Source: Cherax quadricarinatus
Taxonomy: Eukaryota; Arthropoda; Malacostraca; Decapoda; Parastacidae
Direction: 5' to 3'
Assembly (NCBI RefSeq): GCF_038502225.1
Contig: NC_091355.1
Span: 14,332,541-14,396,540, forward strand
DNA length: 64,000 bases
Under the pieces are notes generated by a model. The model was not told the DNA's origin, did not search any database, and was given only the letters and a program-made list of their open reading frames with translations. The position numbers and the translations under genes are program-made. Below, piece after piece: positions 34,455 to 45,419 of this stretch (position 1 is the first letter of the stretch; each line of letters opens with the position of its first letter).

Positions 34455-34605
34455 TGAAGATTATTATTATTATAATCAGGGGAAGCGCTAAACCCAGAGG
34501 ATTATAACGCCCTGGGGGGATGGGAAGGCATTCAGGCTTAATTGGGAACTTGAGCACAGATCCATCCCCAAATCAAGAGCCCCCCCACCAACATCAAGGG
34601 AGGGA
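34455..34605 (-). mobile_element. SINE-like repeat, copy 4
   Basis: Reading plus: (ATT)n, tataatcaggggaagcgcta, aacccagaggattataacgc, ggcattcaggcttaattggg, gagcacagatcc, caagagccccccc. This is the reverse complement order of copies 1-3, with the ATT tail at its left. The best preserved copy in the window. Confidence 0.75.
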
Positions 34606-34737
34606 TCTATGAAGAGTAACAAAAGCAAAACTCTTCAAGGAGAGGGTGTCTTGACCCCGGTGTGGCTTTTGATCCAATGAACTAAAACCCACTGTCCCTT
34701 CCTTGATCAAACTTTATTATATGGCTGTGCTTGAACA

Positions 34738-34775
34738 AATATAATAATAATAATAATAATAATAAAAATAATAAA
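34738..34775. repeat. (ATA)n microsatellite
   Basis: An aat/ata trinucleotide run of about 30 bp; the sequence to its left may be a further decayed SINE. Confidence 0.7.
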
Positions 34776-35074
34776 TGCAATCTGATAATATTTGAGTCAT
34801 GACAGGAATCTTTACAGGAAACATATTTAACGTGCATGTGTCTGGAGGTTCGCCAATAATATACGAGTTTTTCAAGAGTCAACAATCCTTTCCCCGATAT
34901 GTCCATGTTTTTCGGCGTCTGCACTTGGTCGTAGAGATCCTGTTGCAGATAAACAACACGCCATGATGCGCCGTAAGTTTGTATTTATTTGAAGACGAAA
35001 GTGAATCGAGACGTGCAGAATAATCTCCTCCAGTTATAGCTGTCTGAAGGAAGGGAAAAGAGGCGTGGCCTTTT

Positions 35075-35220
35075 TATTACATTCATAGAGCGCTAAACCT
35101 GTAGAGGCCATTCAGCCGCTGGAGGAATGATACAATCCGATTCGAGCCAGGAACTAGAGCAAGGTCCATTTACTTTGACGAAAGATTTAGCATCGAGGCT
35201 CTTCCTGCGACTGAAAAAGG
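35075..35220 (-). mobile_element. SINE-like repeat, copy 5 (diverged)
   Basis: Landmarks agcgctaaacctgtagaggc, cattcagccgctgg, gaactagagcaaggtcca and tcgaggctcttcctgcg follow the copy-4 order, with a disordered middle. Confidence 0.5.
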
Positions 35221-35638
35221 GCTTCCCAGGAAATTAATTTCTAAGTCCATGGAAAATTAGCTTATGTTACTGGCCCAAGGCTTGGCTCCGGGAGAAGAAT
35301 TCTCAAAACTCATCAAAGATTTTCGCTGTGAGCAGAAGTTTTTAATAGCAAGTGGGGAAACTAAACTTGACAGACAGAGAGAATAAGCAGAAAGAAAGAA
35401 CAAAACAGTACAGTACAGAACTGGAAAATGCAAAAATACCTAACAAGGAGAGGAGTTTACGAACGTTGATCCGACTTGACCATTTATTTTGTAAATGGAC
35501 CGTTGGATTGATACGTCGTTTTCCCCTGCTTTCCTATGTGGGGGTTTTTTGGGTTTTGGGTTGTAGACAGATACAAGATAAAAAATCAGCCATAAACATA
35601 CAGGGACAGAAACACCCCGACGCAGGCGCGCACAAACA

Positions 35639-35639
35639 C

Positions 35640-35687
<48 letters not shown>
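35639..35687. repeat. (CA)n microsatellite
   Basis: About 49 bp of CA. Confidence 0.9.
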
Positions 35688-35688
<1 letters not shown>

Positions 35689-35984
35689 CTAAGAACTGTG
35701 ACGCGATAAAACACCACTGACTGCAATTGGTGAGTAACATACACAACTCCAGCCTCACGTTTACATCCCTCAGCAAGTAAGAAGAGACTCAAAAATAAGA
35801 CTAAGAAAACGATAATAAAGCAGCTCTGAACATCACTTAGAGAGAGAGAGAAGCACTGTCAGCTAAAGACAAAAAAATGAAACTCCCGTTGTAGGAGAAT
35901 TTCACATGGAGACAGACTTGAAACGAGGACCCATCAGGAGAAGCACAGAAAGCAGAACTAATGGCCACATTGTCAGGAAACTGT

Positions 35985-36320
35985 CTCTTAAACATTATAT
36001 TTGGCAAGGATTAGGAGAAGATGAACTATGCTGAGCCATAACTAAGCCAGAGTGATGGCGTTATTTCCCCTAGGACAGAACCATTACATCATGGTGAGAT
36101 TCCAAATGAAGTGAAGGTAAGAGGAATGGAATAAATAGAATAAACACATTATATGTGCAACAAGGATAAGGAGAAGATGAACCATTTTAGTCAATAACTA
36201 AGTTAGGTGAAGATGTACTTCCTCTAGGAGAGAACCCAACATCTGGTGAGATTCCATTCTGGGGGTGAAAGCAAAAGAATGGAATATACAGAAAGACATT
36301 AGTATACTAAAAAAAAGAGT
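35985..36320. repeat. Two-copy tandem duplication, about 157 bp period
   Basis: ggcaaggattaggagaagat near 36,002 recurs as aacaaggataaggagaagat near 36,160, and the downstream marker pairs gaaccattacatcatggtga and gaacccaacatctggtgaga keep the same spacing. The copies have diverged noticeably. Confidence 0.65.
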
Positions 36321-39275
36321 ATGGAAGAGTAAAAGTGCTTCTGTCGGAAAATCAATAGGAAAAAAGAATGAGGAAATAACGCAATGCATTATAAAATTAT
36401 TTTCTCAGAAACACAAGTCAACGCAATGTATATAGAAGAAAGAAACGAAAGAAGAATATGGATAAAATTTGAGCAAGGAAATGCAAGCGAAACTAGAGCA
36501 GAAAGAGTATGTTCTGGAATGAGTAGGAAAGGTGTTGAAAATAAACAAAATGATAAAACTAAACTGTTATATATTAGAATAATCCCACCACAAAAGAATG
36601 CTTCAACCCTTTTAAATTAAATTGACTTCTATTTATATACATCGAGAAAATACAACTCTCTGTGTATATACAAGACACATTGAAAAAGCACACCTAAGTA
36701 GAAAGTCTGAAATTAAGGGAGAGAATAGGAACTAATTATCCTTACAAATAAATAAACCCACACTGCGGTTACTCGAGAAAACTTTCCTCACCCTTTCAGC
36801 GTTCCCTTTGCAACTTTGCATACTCCTGATGACGCACTGAGAAGTGTGAAAGTACTTGAGCTAAAGATTAATGTACCCGGGGAAAATTTTTCCCTTTACG
36901 AATGGAGATACGTCAACACTTGTCGCAGAAAAAGATGTCTATGTGGGGAGATATATATGTAATGTCCTGTTTTGTTTTAACTTTTGTGTGTGTTTTTGAG
37001 TGAAGTGTCGGAAAATGGAAAAGAGGATTTAATTGGTATTTAGATTTCAGCGAATTTGGGAAGGGAGACGTTGAGTGATTAAACTGGCTAGTTAATGTTA
37101 TGCAGCGTCTCAGACTCTAGGGGGGTCATGAACCATCTCAAATCTGTAGAGTCCAGTGTTATTAAAAGCTGAGTAAGAAATTTTCCAGAGACTGAAACCG
37201 AGAGAGAAAGAATTAATGCCCTGGGAGGTTGTTGATTCAGTGGGGCAATCATTGGCTAGTTCTTCATGGAGTTTAGTTACCTTTGGGTGGAACCTACGGT
37301 CATTGTTTATAGGTAAAGCAGCAGTTTGATACTGTGCAAGGATATGGGTACTGAAAATGGAATTGTTTATTATGATGTAATGCGTAATGTATTTGTGTCT
37401 TTTGAGTTATAGGTTTTGAGGTATATTTATGGTTTTATGATAAAATAGTTTATTATTCTCCTAGTTATATATTCTCTTAGTTACTAACTTTTTTAAAAGG
37501 GAAGATAGAGAGATAGATGTATGGGCACTGTTCTTCATTTTTCTATTTGTAAGGGTTTCCCTGTTACAGAAGGTGACTGTTTGGGTCCAAGGTTGCTCCC
37601 TGTGCCCCAACGTTTTCATCACCGAATAAGAAGTATAGACTTGGGGAACGGGTAATTGCTTTGCATTCCTGGGTTTGTGTTGATCACAGCTTGTAAAAAC
37701 CATGTGTCTCAAAACGTAGCCCTGTGTAAGGACTCTAACCGGGCATGCCTATATAAGAAGCCAGTATAAAGGGAAACCCAGAAGTCAGTGAGAGGGTAGG
37801 GCAGATGATGATAGTGTGAGCTCTAGATGTTGAAGACTGGCTAGAGGTAATGGAGGAGCAGACATCCTCCAGTTATAACCCCAAAAATTTTATCACGGTA
37901 TTTTTAAATTTCAAAAGTGTAAGATTTATTTTTCCCATCTATTTAAGGGCAGTAAATATCTGTAACTTTTAATCATATTTGATTTGAACCTTTTATCCCT
38001 CTTTACCATCGTTTAGTGTATCTTACATCCAAGCAAAAGACTATTAGAATACGGGGAAGCTGGTCCCAATATATAATAATAAGGTATCTCTTCAGAACAT
38101 TTAAAACGTGGTAATACTAGTGGGTCAGGGGGATATCTCCATAACCAGTACGCTGAACTATATACGTATTGTGTTATACAGTTGGAAACAATGTTTGATA
38201 CGGTGTGAACTGTGTTTGAATGTATTTGAGAATAGCCTCTGAGAGGTGTTCATGTATTAGCAAATTGTTGACGGTATATATCATAGGTTAGAAGTGCGAC
38301 TTCAATTGGCGATATATCATATATTAACACCTACCATTGTTGTTGTTGATATTTAGTCAACAGAAAAGGGGTCGCCGATTATATGAGAATAGCACTGACA
38401 AGGGATGAACACTTGTCATGTCAATAAAACCCACATGGAGAAGAAGCTCAAGAGATTGATTGAGTGATATTTCGACCCCTTCTGGGATTCCCCCTTCAGC
38501 AGATTCTAAGAAGATCCCAGAAGGCGGTCGACTATACGGATCAATTGATCACCCGAGTTTCGTCTCCCTGGGATTATCGACCGTAGTGTTTATGTTCACA
38601 CAACAAGTGTTCATCCATAATATAATGGAGGAGAAATAGTGATAATATATTTACAGTAAAAGGAGGAGCGCAGATTGCTGAATTAAAGAATATATTTAAG
38701 TTCCGTGGGTCCAGACTATTGGCCGATATCAGAAACACTTCCAGAAAAATTAGAATTCTTAGAGGAAACTGACAAGGCCTCTGATAAGTACTCAGACCAA
38801 CCAGGTTGTGACCAACTGGCCCCAGCAGCAATAGCTTGGATCAAACATGAACTATACAAGTCTGACCAGTCCCGGGCTGAGTAGAAAACTCTGAATGGTA
38901 GGTTTATTAGGTTTAAAGCATATAGGCAAGACAAACGTTATTAAATCTTCATATCACTTGAGTCAACATTTTAAACTACGAACTTCCTGTATAAAATGCT
39001 TAAAGTAATTATCAGTGTATATAGCTTGAGAAATGATACCTTTTGTATATATACTCATCCCAACACTACACACAGCTAAGTAGGGGAAAAGAATTAAGCG
39101 AATATATTCCAGAAAATCTTGCTAGACAAAATTTAGAACAGTCCTGAAATAACGCAAAAAAAAAAAAATTTAAGACAATATAACAGGAAATGTAGCTGAT
39201 CCTCCTACATATTTGTCCAGGTACAATAAACCCCGACCAAATTCAGCAGAGACCAGGTGGAACTACGAAGACCAC
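36321..39275. other. Unannotated AT-rich stretch
   Basis: Nearly 3 kb without tandem structure, recognised repeats or credible genes. The longest frames (36,384-36,620; 37,461-37,712; 38,574-38,831) are shorter than 90 codons and show no motif. Confidence 0.45.
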
Positions 39276-39278
39276 CTC

Positions 39279-39300
39279 TCCTCTCTCTCTCTCTCTCTCT
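39279..39300. repeat. (CT)n microsatellite
   Basis: About 22 bp of CT. Confidence 0.85.
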
Positions 39301-39574
39301 GAACTTAGCGACTTGAGGACTGAAGATATCTCTTTATTCTTTTTTCTGTTTTCAGGGGAATTAAATTTTCCAAGACTGATTCAGAGGAACTTTTAAAAAA
39401 GATTTCTGAACTAGCACTAAGATTTATCATAAAAGAATAGATGTTAATTTAACATTTAGTCAGGTGCCTCAAGTATACGATTTAAATATTTATTATTTTG
39501 TATAACTATTATTGATATTGGATTATTATTAAGGAAATAATTATTATTTATATTATATTTTATTACTTTCATAG

Positions 39575-39672
39575 GGGAACGATCAGCCATACAGGTCTTA
39601 TTGTGCTTGCAGGAATTGAGACAATCCGTTTCGAACAAAAGACCAAATTCCTAGGTTCAAGAGCCCTCACAG
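39575..39672 (-). mobile_element. SINE-like repeat, copy 6 (diverged)
   Basis: Landmarks taggggaacgatcagccata, gcttgcaggaattgagacaa and tcctaggttcaagagccctc match the copy-4 order loosely. Confidence 0.45.
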
Positions 39673-39675
39673 ATG

Positions 39676-40135
39676 TCAAATTCAAATTCAAATTCAAAGT
39701 TTTTTCTCTATAAGGATTACAATGCTGAGTTTACAAAAATTTTGGGTTTATTGTTTGGTTTATATGTAGAAAATTGGATTACAGAGTGTACCACTAGAAC
39801 GCTTAGCATGGCTAGGCTTTTTGGGACATATTTTAGTTTTATTCTTAATTGTAAAATATTACAAATTATGAGGTGTTGGTATATGGCTATGACTAAATTT
39901 ATAGTTTGTGAGTTTAGCAAGGGAAGGAACCTGGGGCAATCCAATATGAGAACATTGACTTAGCGAGAAAAATTTAAAATTTAAAAGTAATGTCCACATT
40001 ATTTCTCGTATTAAAATTAAAATATTAAAGCATTTATATATCCCCAAAAAGTTGTAATAATTATTATTCACTGTAATTAGGTCGTTCATTTCCGCTGAGA
40101 GCGGGATGAATGTTGATAGTTAATTGGGAAAAAAT
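39676..40135 (-). mobile_element. Interspersed repeat with a (TTTGAA)n 3' tail
   Basis: On the plus strand it starts with four hexamers, tcaaattcaaattcaaattc, then ttttctctataaggattaca, gagtttagcaagggaaggaa and, near the right, tcattt and gagagcgggatgaatgttga. Hexamer repetition at one end is typical of non-LTR retrotransposon 3' tails, which would put the element on the minus strand. The 96-codon plus frame at 39,673-39,963 is part of this repeat and shows no motif. I recall similar sequence from decapods. Confidence 0.45.
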
Positions 40136-40343
40136 TTTTCAATGTAATATATAGTTTACTCATTAGGTAAAAGTTTATTATTATGACTTTTTCCTTATTC
40201 ACTTATATAAATTGTAATTTTTCCCAAAAAATATTTTGCAGATATAGTTTTTTTTGTTGGAATGTTTTTTTTTTTTTTACCAAACCTAACTTTGAAATCT
40301 TATTGCAAACTTAGCCTAAATTAACGTAAACTTTTAGCAAACT

Positions 40344-40348
<5 letters not shown>

Positions 40349-40434
<86 letters not shown>
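40349..40434. repeat. (TA)n microsatellite
   Basis: About 86 bp of TA in very AT-rich sequence. Confidence 0.95.
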
Positions 40435-40436
<2 letters not shown>

Positions 40437-41584
40437 GCATCAGCTTAAATTTAATTTTTACTTAATATAAATTAATTTATGTTCATTTCATCTTCACAGA
40501 GTTATGACTCGAACAAATTCTTCATTCTGAATATTCATTGTGACTCACAGTGAACTTCCATAGTGATTTCACATATTATCAAGGAACTGTAAAAAATTTA
40601 AAAGATCAACAGAAGGTATACAAGGGAGAGATTACACCTCGCGGTCAACATACAAAACCTCACCTGTCGCTTTTATGATGATGTAGGTGAGTTTCCAAGG
40701 ACCTGTCAGACACAACTTGAATTTTACCCAAATTTTATGATTTTAACTTGTCAAATATATTTTAAATTTTCTCAAATTTTGAATTATAAATGAACAAATT
40801 TGTATAATCCTAAACACACACACACACACACCATACACGCACATAACATATATGCACACAATATACATGCACACCAACATAAATGCACACGACACAAAAA
40901 ACACAGCACATCACGGGATGCATGAGACAAACACGCAGAACAGTGGCTATTGAAACCAGTGTGAAGAGTCGCCACCCACACAATGGAGGGAGAGCAGCCA
41001 GTGACAGCTGGGATGGGGGCGGGAGAAACAGAATGCAGTACCATTAAAAATATAATAAAAAGCATTATAAAACTAGCAGAGATTTAGTCAGTTACACGAA
41101 GCTAAACATGTGTGCTGGTGCTCACTGATTCTAAATATCTCCACTGCATATCCGAATCAAGAGAATCAAAATATATCCTTCAAAGCATTTTCTTAATGGT
41201 GTTCGATCCTATGGTTGAATATCCTCCTCCAATGTACTATAGATACAAAAATGTATAAAGAACTGCAGAAAATACTTAAGATAACATTATTACGTAAGAT
41301 AACATTGCACCAAGCAGTTACAGATGTAATGATTTCAGTCATCATCAGCGCATGGCAGCACAGAGGTCGTTAAGGGTGTCTGAAAATTGCACAGCCATAT
41401 GGATATTTTAAAAAAATTTACGATTAATCTATAAAACGGGAATTAGACTCTTATCATATACACTGAGAAATATTCATCTATCGGTGTATATTATTGGCAG
41501 TGCCGACTAAACCCATTAATAAAACTACTTTCACAGTTAAATACAATTTACAAAAATTTTGGTATATCTGTTTTTCTATTTTCA
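40435..41584. other. AT-rich spacer
   Basis: A short CA run lies at 40,815-40,832. No gene recognised. Confidence 0.45.
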
Positions 41585-41589
41585 ACAAA

Positions 41590-41870
41590 ATTTAACTCAG
41601 CAACCGGACGACACCATGCCAACCTTTTTAGGGAGGGTAGGTGCCTGAGCCTGAGCCTTTAGCGCATAAGACTGTCTATTCCCATTTGCCCCTGGGGCGG
41701 GATGGCAGATAGAGAGGCCTAGCTTGTTGTGGGCCTGGGGACAGTTGGTCCCAAAGATGAGGAGGTACTTGTGCCTCCCCATGGGAGACTTAGGTCTCAG
41801 ACACTCCCCAAAGAGGAGCTGGCCGGGCCACCACTTGACAAGGCCGGCCGGGGGAATACCGGCTAATCTT
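41590..41870 (+). repeat. Interspersed G-rich repeat, copy 1
   Basis: Landmarks: gacaccatgccaaccttttt, agggtaggtgcctgagcctg, cgggatggcagatagagagg, cagttggtcccaaagatgag, gaggtacttgtgcctcccc, ggccgggccaccacttgaca. A second copy with the same order lies at 49,498-49,755. No coding capacity. The family is unknown to me except as a recalled decapod repeat. Confidence 0.75.
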
Positions 41871-41999
41871 TAACTAACTCAGCACCAACTTAAAATTTTT
41901 CCAAATTCATGAAAAATATCTTTTCTTAATTTTTCCTAAGTGTATACTGGGAACGCTGCCTATTTATTCTACCAGAGCAAGACCAACTATGTTTTGGGC

Positions 42000-42275
42000 C
42001 GTCTTCACTAGTGTAAGTAGAGGTTACCAGTGCATTCAGAGAAGTCATGTGTCCCGTTGATCGTCTTCACTAGCTGTAAGCAGAGGTTACCAGTGCTGCC
42101 GGGCATGTGTCCCCCTGATCGCTTCTACCAGTTGTAAGTAAGAGGTCCCGTGCTGTTCAGAGAAGCCCCTCCCTGTTGATCTTTTCACTAGTTGTAAGCA
42201 GAGGTTACCAGTGCGTTCAGAGACGACATGTGTCCCTGGATTTTCACTAGAAAGCAGAGGTTCCGTGCTGTTGAC
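42000..42275. repeat. About 60-bp tandem repeat, 4.5 copies
   Basis: The unit is like tcttcactagttgtaagcag then aggttaccagtgc, ttcagagaag and catgtgtccc-tgttgatcg. Starts lie near 42,003, 42,065, 42,124, 42,183 and 42,241. The later copies lose bases and gain short homopolymers, coinciding with the onset of low-quality sequence. Confidence 0.8.
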
Positions 42276-43967
42276 CTTAAAGCTTGGGCCTATGAATTCC
42301 CTTTTCCCTCAGCAGGAGGTAAAATGGGCTGTTTTATTTACCCGTTTTTCGTAACTTTTCAGTGTTACCTTTTCCCTCCCTCCCTCCCCCCGGCAGTTGC
42401 CTCATTCCTCATTGTCAACACTGTTGTTTGGCTTTTTAAAATTGATCTTATTTTTTCCAACATCTGGCACAATACCACCCAGATTTTCTATGGGAACCAA
42501 AAGACCCAACTGAAGTCTTCCACACAGTTGCTTCAATAAAAAAACATCCACGGGGGGATAAACCCCCGGATCAGGAGTTAAAAACCCGACCGTCTGTTCC
42601 CCGGATCAGCTTCGGAATCGGGGGTTTTGGGCCCACCGCATCTCTGGTTGGGGGGACAATTTTTTGACTAATTCATAAGTCAAACACGAGGCAGAAATGC
42701 AGGTCCCACTTCTTTTGCCTTGCGCATTTTATACCTCCCAGTCGCACGGGGAGGGTTCCCTGTTTCCAAAGCTGATCTTCCAGGAAAATTCAGTGTTTTT
42801 GAAGAGTGATTCCAGAGTCATCGTTTAGTGTTTGGGGGTCAAAGAGGGGGGCCCTTGGGAAACACGCGGAGTCTTAGCAGAGAAACACCGGGGGACATAC
42901 AGGCATCATACGAGATGCCCCAAAAAGGGGCTGTTGGGCGGGGTTTGAGAGATTTAGGGAAGGATTGTTGAAGCCTGATTATTTCCGGTTCGTTTTTGAG
43001 ATTTCACAATTGAGGAATTGAGAATGAGTCCCGGGTTTTCCCCGTGTTTCAAAGTTGAGGGCCCTTTTTAGCAGGACCCTTTAGTAATGCCGATGCCATC
43101 ATCCAGGGACAGATTTGAGTTAAGGAAGGGATTTGCAACAGAAGTGGAGAGAGGGGGCACCCCCTGAGCACCCCAAGAGGGGAAATTTTATTTTGCAAAA
43201 AAAGAATTGAGGGTTTGCTGAGCCGGGAGGGAAAAAAGGGAAAAAACTGGGGAACCAATCCCAAATCTCCAAACCCCACCTTTTTACCAAATTGAATTTT
43301 TCCCGTGAGTTTGACTACGGCCCATATCTTTAAATCCCCGATGTAGGCCTTCGAATGAGCTGCCTCTTCACTGCCCGTGGGGACCCCAAAACCCAGTTGA
43401 TGTGGGGTGGGGAAAATGGGGGCTTTTAGGCGAATGTTTCTTCTGCTTTTGGGAACGAGGGGAAGAGGTTACCAACAGCAATGGGTCTGTTTCCCCACCC
43501 CTTCCCAAAGTAAAAAATGAGCTTTCAAAAGGGGGGAATTTTTCGGGAACCCCCAACCCGGACAATTGTTACCAAGGGGAACTCTTTGGGGTGTTGTGGT
43601 CGACTTCCAACCCTTGCAGATCCTGCTGGAAATGACACTATCGCTTTGTAGGCTTCTGGTTTTTAAAAGAAAATTTAAATTGTAAAGGATGAGGCCATCC
43701 CCGGGGCTGTTAACGATTTGGTGCCCCTTTATTGGGCGTTTTTGCCTCTTAGTGCCTGGGTTGTGGCCTATCTTTGGGAACAATAGTGTCGTCATTTTGT
43801 AATTATTTTGATTGGTCCAAACACTATTCCCCCTTTTTCTGTTTTTGCTAACCGGGTGCGCAAATTTTTTTTGCTTTGGGGGAATTTTTTTTTGGTTTTT
43901 GGTTTCCCGGGATGATGGGGAAAGGAGGGACACAATTATCTGTAATTGGGTAGTTCCACGGGCCTTT

Positions 43968-44025
<58 letters not shown>

Positions 44026-44400
44026 GTGTGTGTGTGTTTTTCTGTGTGTGTTTTTCTTGGGGGTTTTTTTCTCTCTCTCTCTCTTTGCCAAATAGGTAAA
44101 ACTGGGCAAAGAAAAAACACTTTGGGAATTCCCACTGCTTTATTGTTGGGGGGTTTTTGGGGCACACGCCCTGGTTAGGGGCCCTTTCCGCGCAAAACAC
44201 AAGAGGGCAGACTGTCAGAAGGCGCGCCAACCCGGGGTTTTTTATGGGGAAACCAGCCCGGCACAGGTGCTTTTTTTTTGATTATTCCCCATACAAGGGA
44301 TTCGATCAAGATTTGTTGGAGTATCTTTTCCAAGGGGGCCCCCGAATTTTTGTTAACCCACGATCGTGGGTATACCCGGGAGCAGTATCAAGATGGGGGG
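42276..44400. other. Low-quality segment, no gene recognised
   Basis: Dense runs of four to seven identical bases on both strands, such as cccccggcag and aaaaagggg. Nothing matches the repeat families of the first 42 kb except possibly the 60-bp array at its left edge. Confidence 0.45.
43970..44038. repeat. (GT)n microsatellite
   Basis: About 69 bp of GT with one TT interruption, followed by a (TC)n run at 44,068-44,084. Confidence 0.9.
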
Positions 44401-44990
44401 GACGTAAACCGGCAATAGGGAGTTCGTTTAATTGACGTTCGCGACACTACACTTGGGGAAGGTACGCAACGTCCCTTTGGGAAACGGAGGAAAATTTTAA
44501 ACGTTTTGAACTTTTGGGTCCCGTGATCTGGAAAAGGCAGGTACCTGGGGGGAGGGGGGACCCCGGCGGGCCCGGGGAGGGCAGTTAACCAAAGATGAGG
44601 GCTGAGGCATCCCACCCCGCCGTTTGTAAACCCGACGACTTTAGGACGGGATGGGTTTTGCGGGGCAGCGCAAGACCTGCGGCTATGTGGTGCTTATGAC
44701 CATATGGCAGCACAGGGGAGAGGCAGCAGCAAGACAGGTTGCGGACAGGGACGGAGCGGGGCCTGCCCCAAGGGGGGCCTTCCGGGGACGCCTGGGCCAT
44801 ATTTCGCCCGGAGTGAGGGGGTGGAGAGAGGCCCGACGGGGGTGGCCCATGGGGATGCTCAGAATCTACATCCCTTTTTGGGGGAAGGGGAGAGGGGGGG
44901 AAAACGAGCAGGGGATGGGCTCTGGAGCAGTTGACGGAAAAGTTTTTGGAGACGAAAAGAGCGGAGAGGGATGACAATCGGTGGTGGACC
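44400..44990 (+). pseudogene. Tx1/L1-like ORF1 remnant with a possible zinc-knuckle start
   Basis: Short plus-frame pieces include FKRFELLGPVIWKRQVPGG (about 44,490-44,550) and GFAGQRKTCGYV (44,654-44,690) followed by MAAQ. In related elements the segment around GQRKTC leads into a CCHC-type zinc knuckle used for RNA binding; here only the first Cys of such a motif is readable. No long frame is shared between pieces. This is inference from pattern and position upstream of the ORF2 pieces. Confidence 0.35.
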
Positions 44991-45419
44991 TGGGAGGGGT
45001 GGGGGGACGGGGGGAGAGACAGCCAGCTGACTGCAGGTCCCTTTTTACGGGAATGGGACCGTGGTCGAGGTGGCGGCGGGGATTTGAGGCACCCCCGACC
45101 AGCCCCATGGATGCAGAGGGGTTTTCGGCGGAAGAGGGGGGAAACGCACCCTGTTTCCCGGGGAGGATACCCTTGCCCCCGGGCCAAAAGAGGGGGAAAA
45201 AGAAACCGTGGGCTAAAGGGAGGAGGCCCCAAGGTTTTCCGGTCAGGTTTTCGCCCGGGAAATGGGAGCCCCCGTGGGGGGAGCATGGTGGGAAAAATAG
45301 AAGGCGGGTGACGTGTCTATGAAAAGTTGGGCAGCGGTAAAACCCCAAGAATTTGGTGTATGACTGGGGAAATGTAAATTGTGATGAAGTAAGCGGGGTC
45401 TGGGGGTTTTGAGGCGTCA

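Noticed and set aside
44083..44115. Possible MITE end (ccaaataggtaaaactggg)
   Set aside because: Only about 20 bp resemble the family terminus and nothing internal follows.
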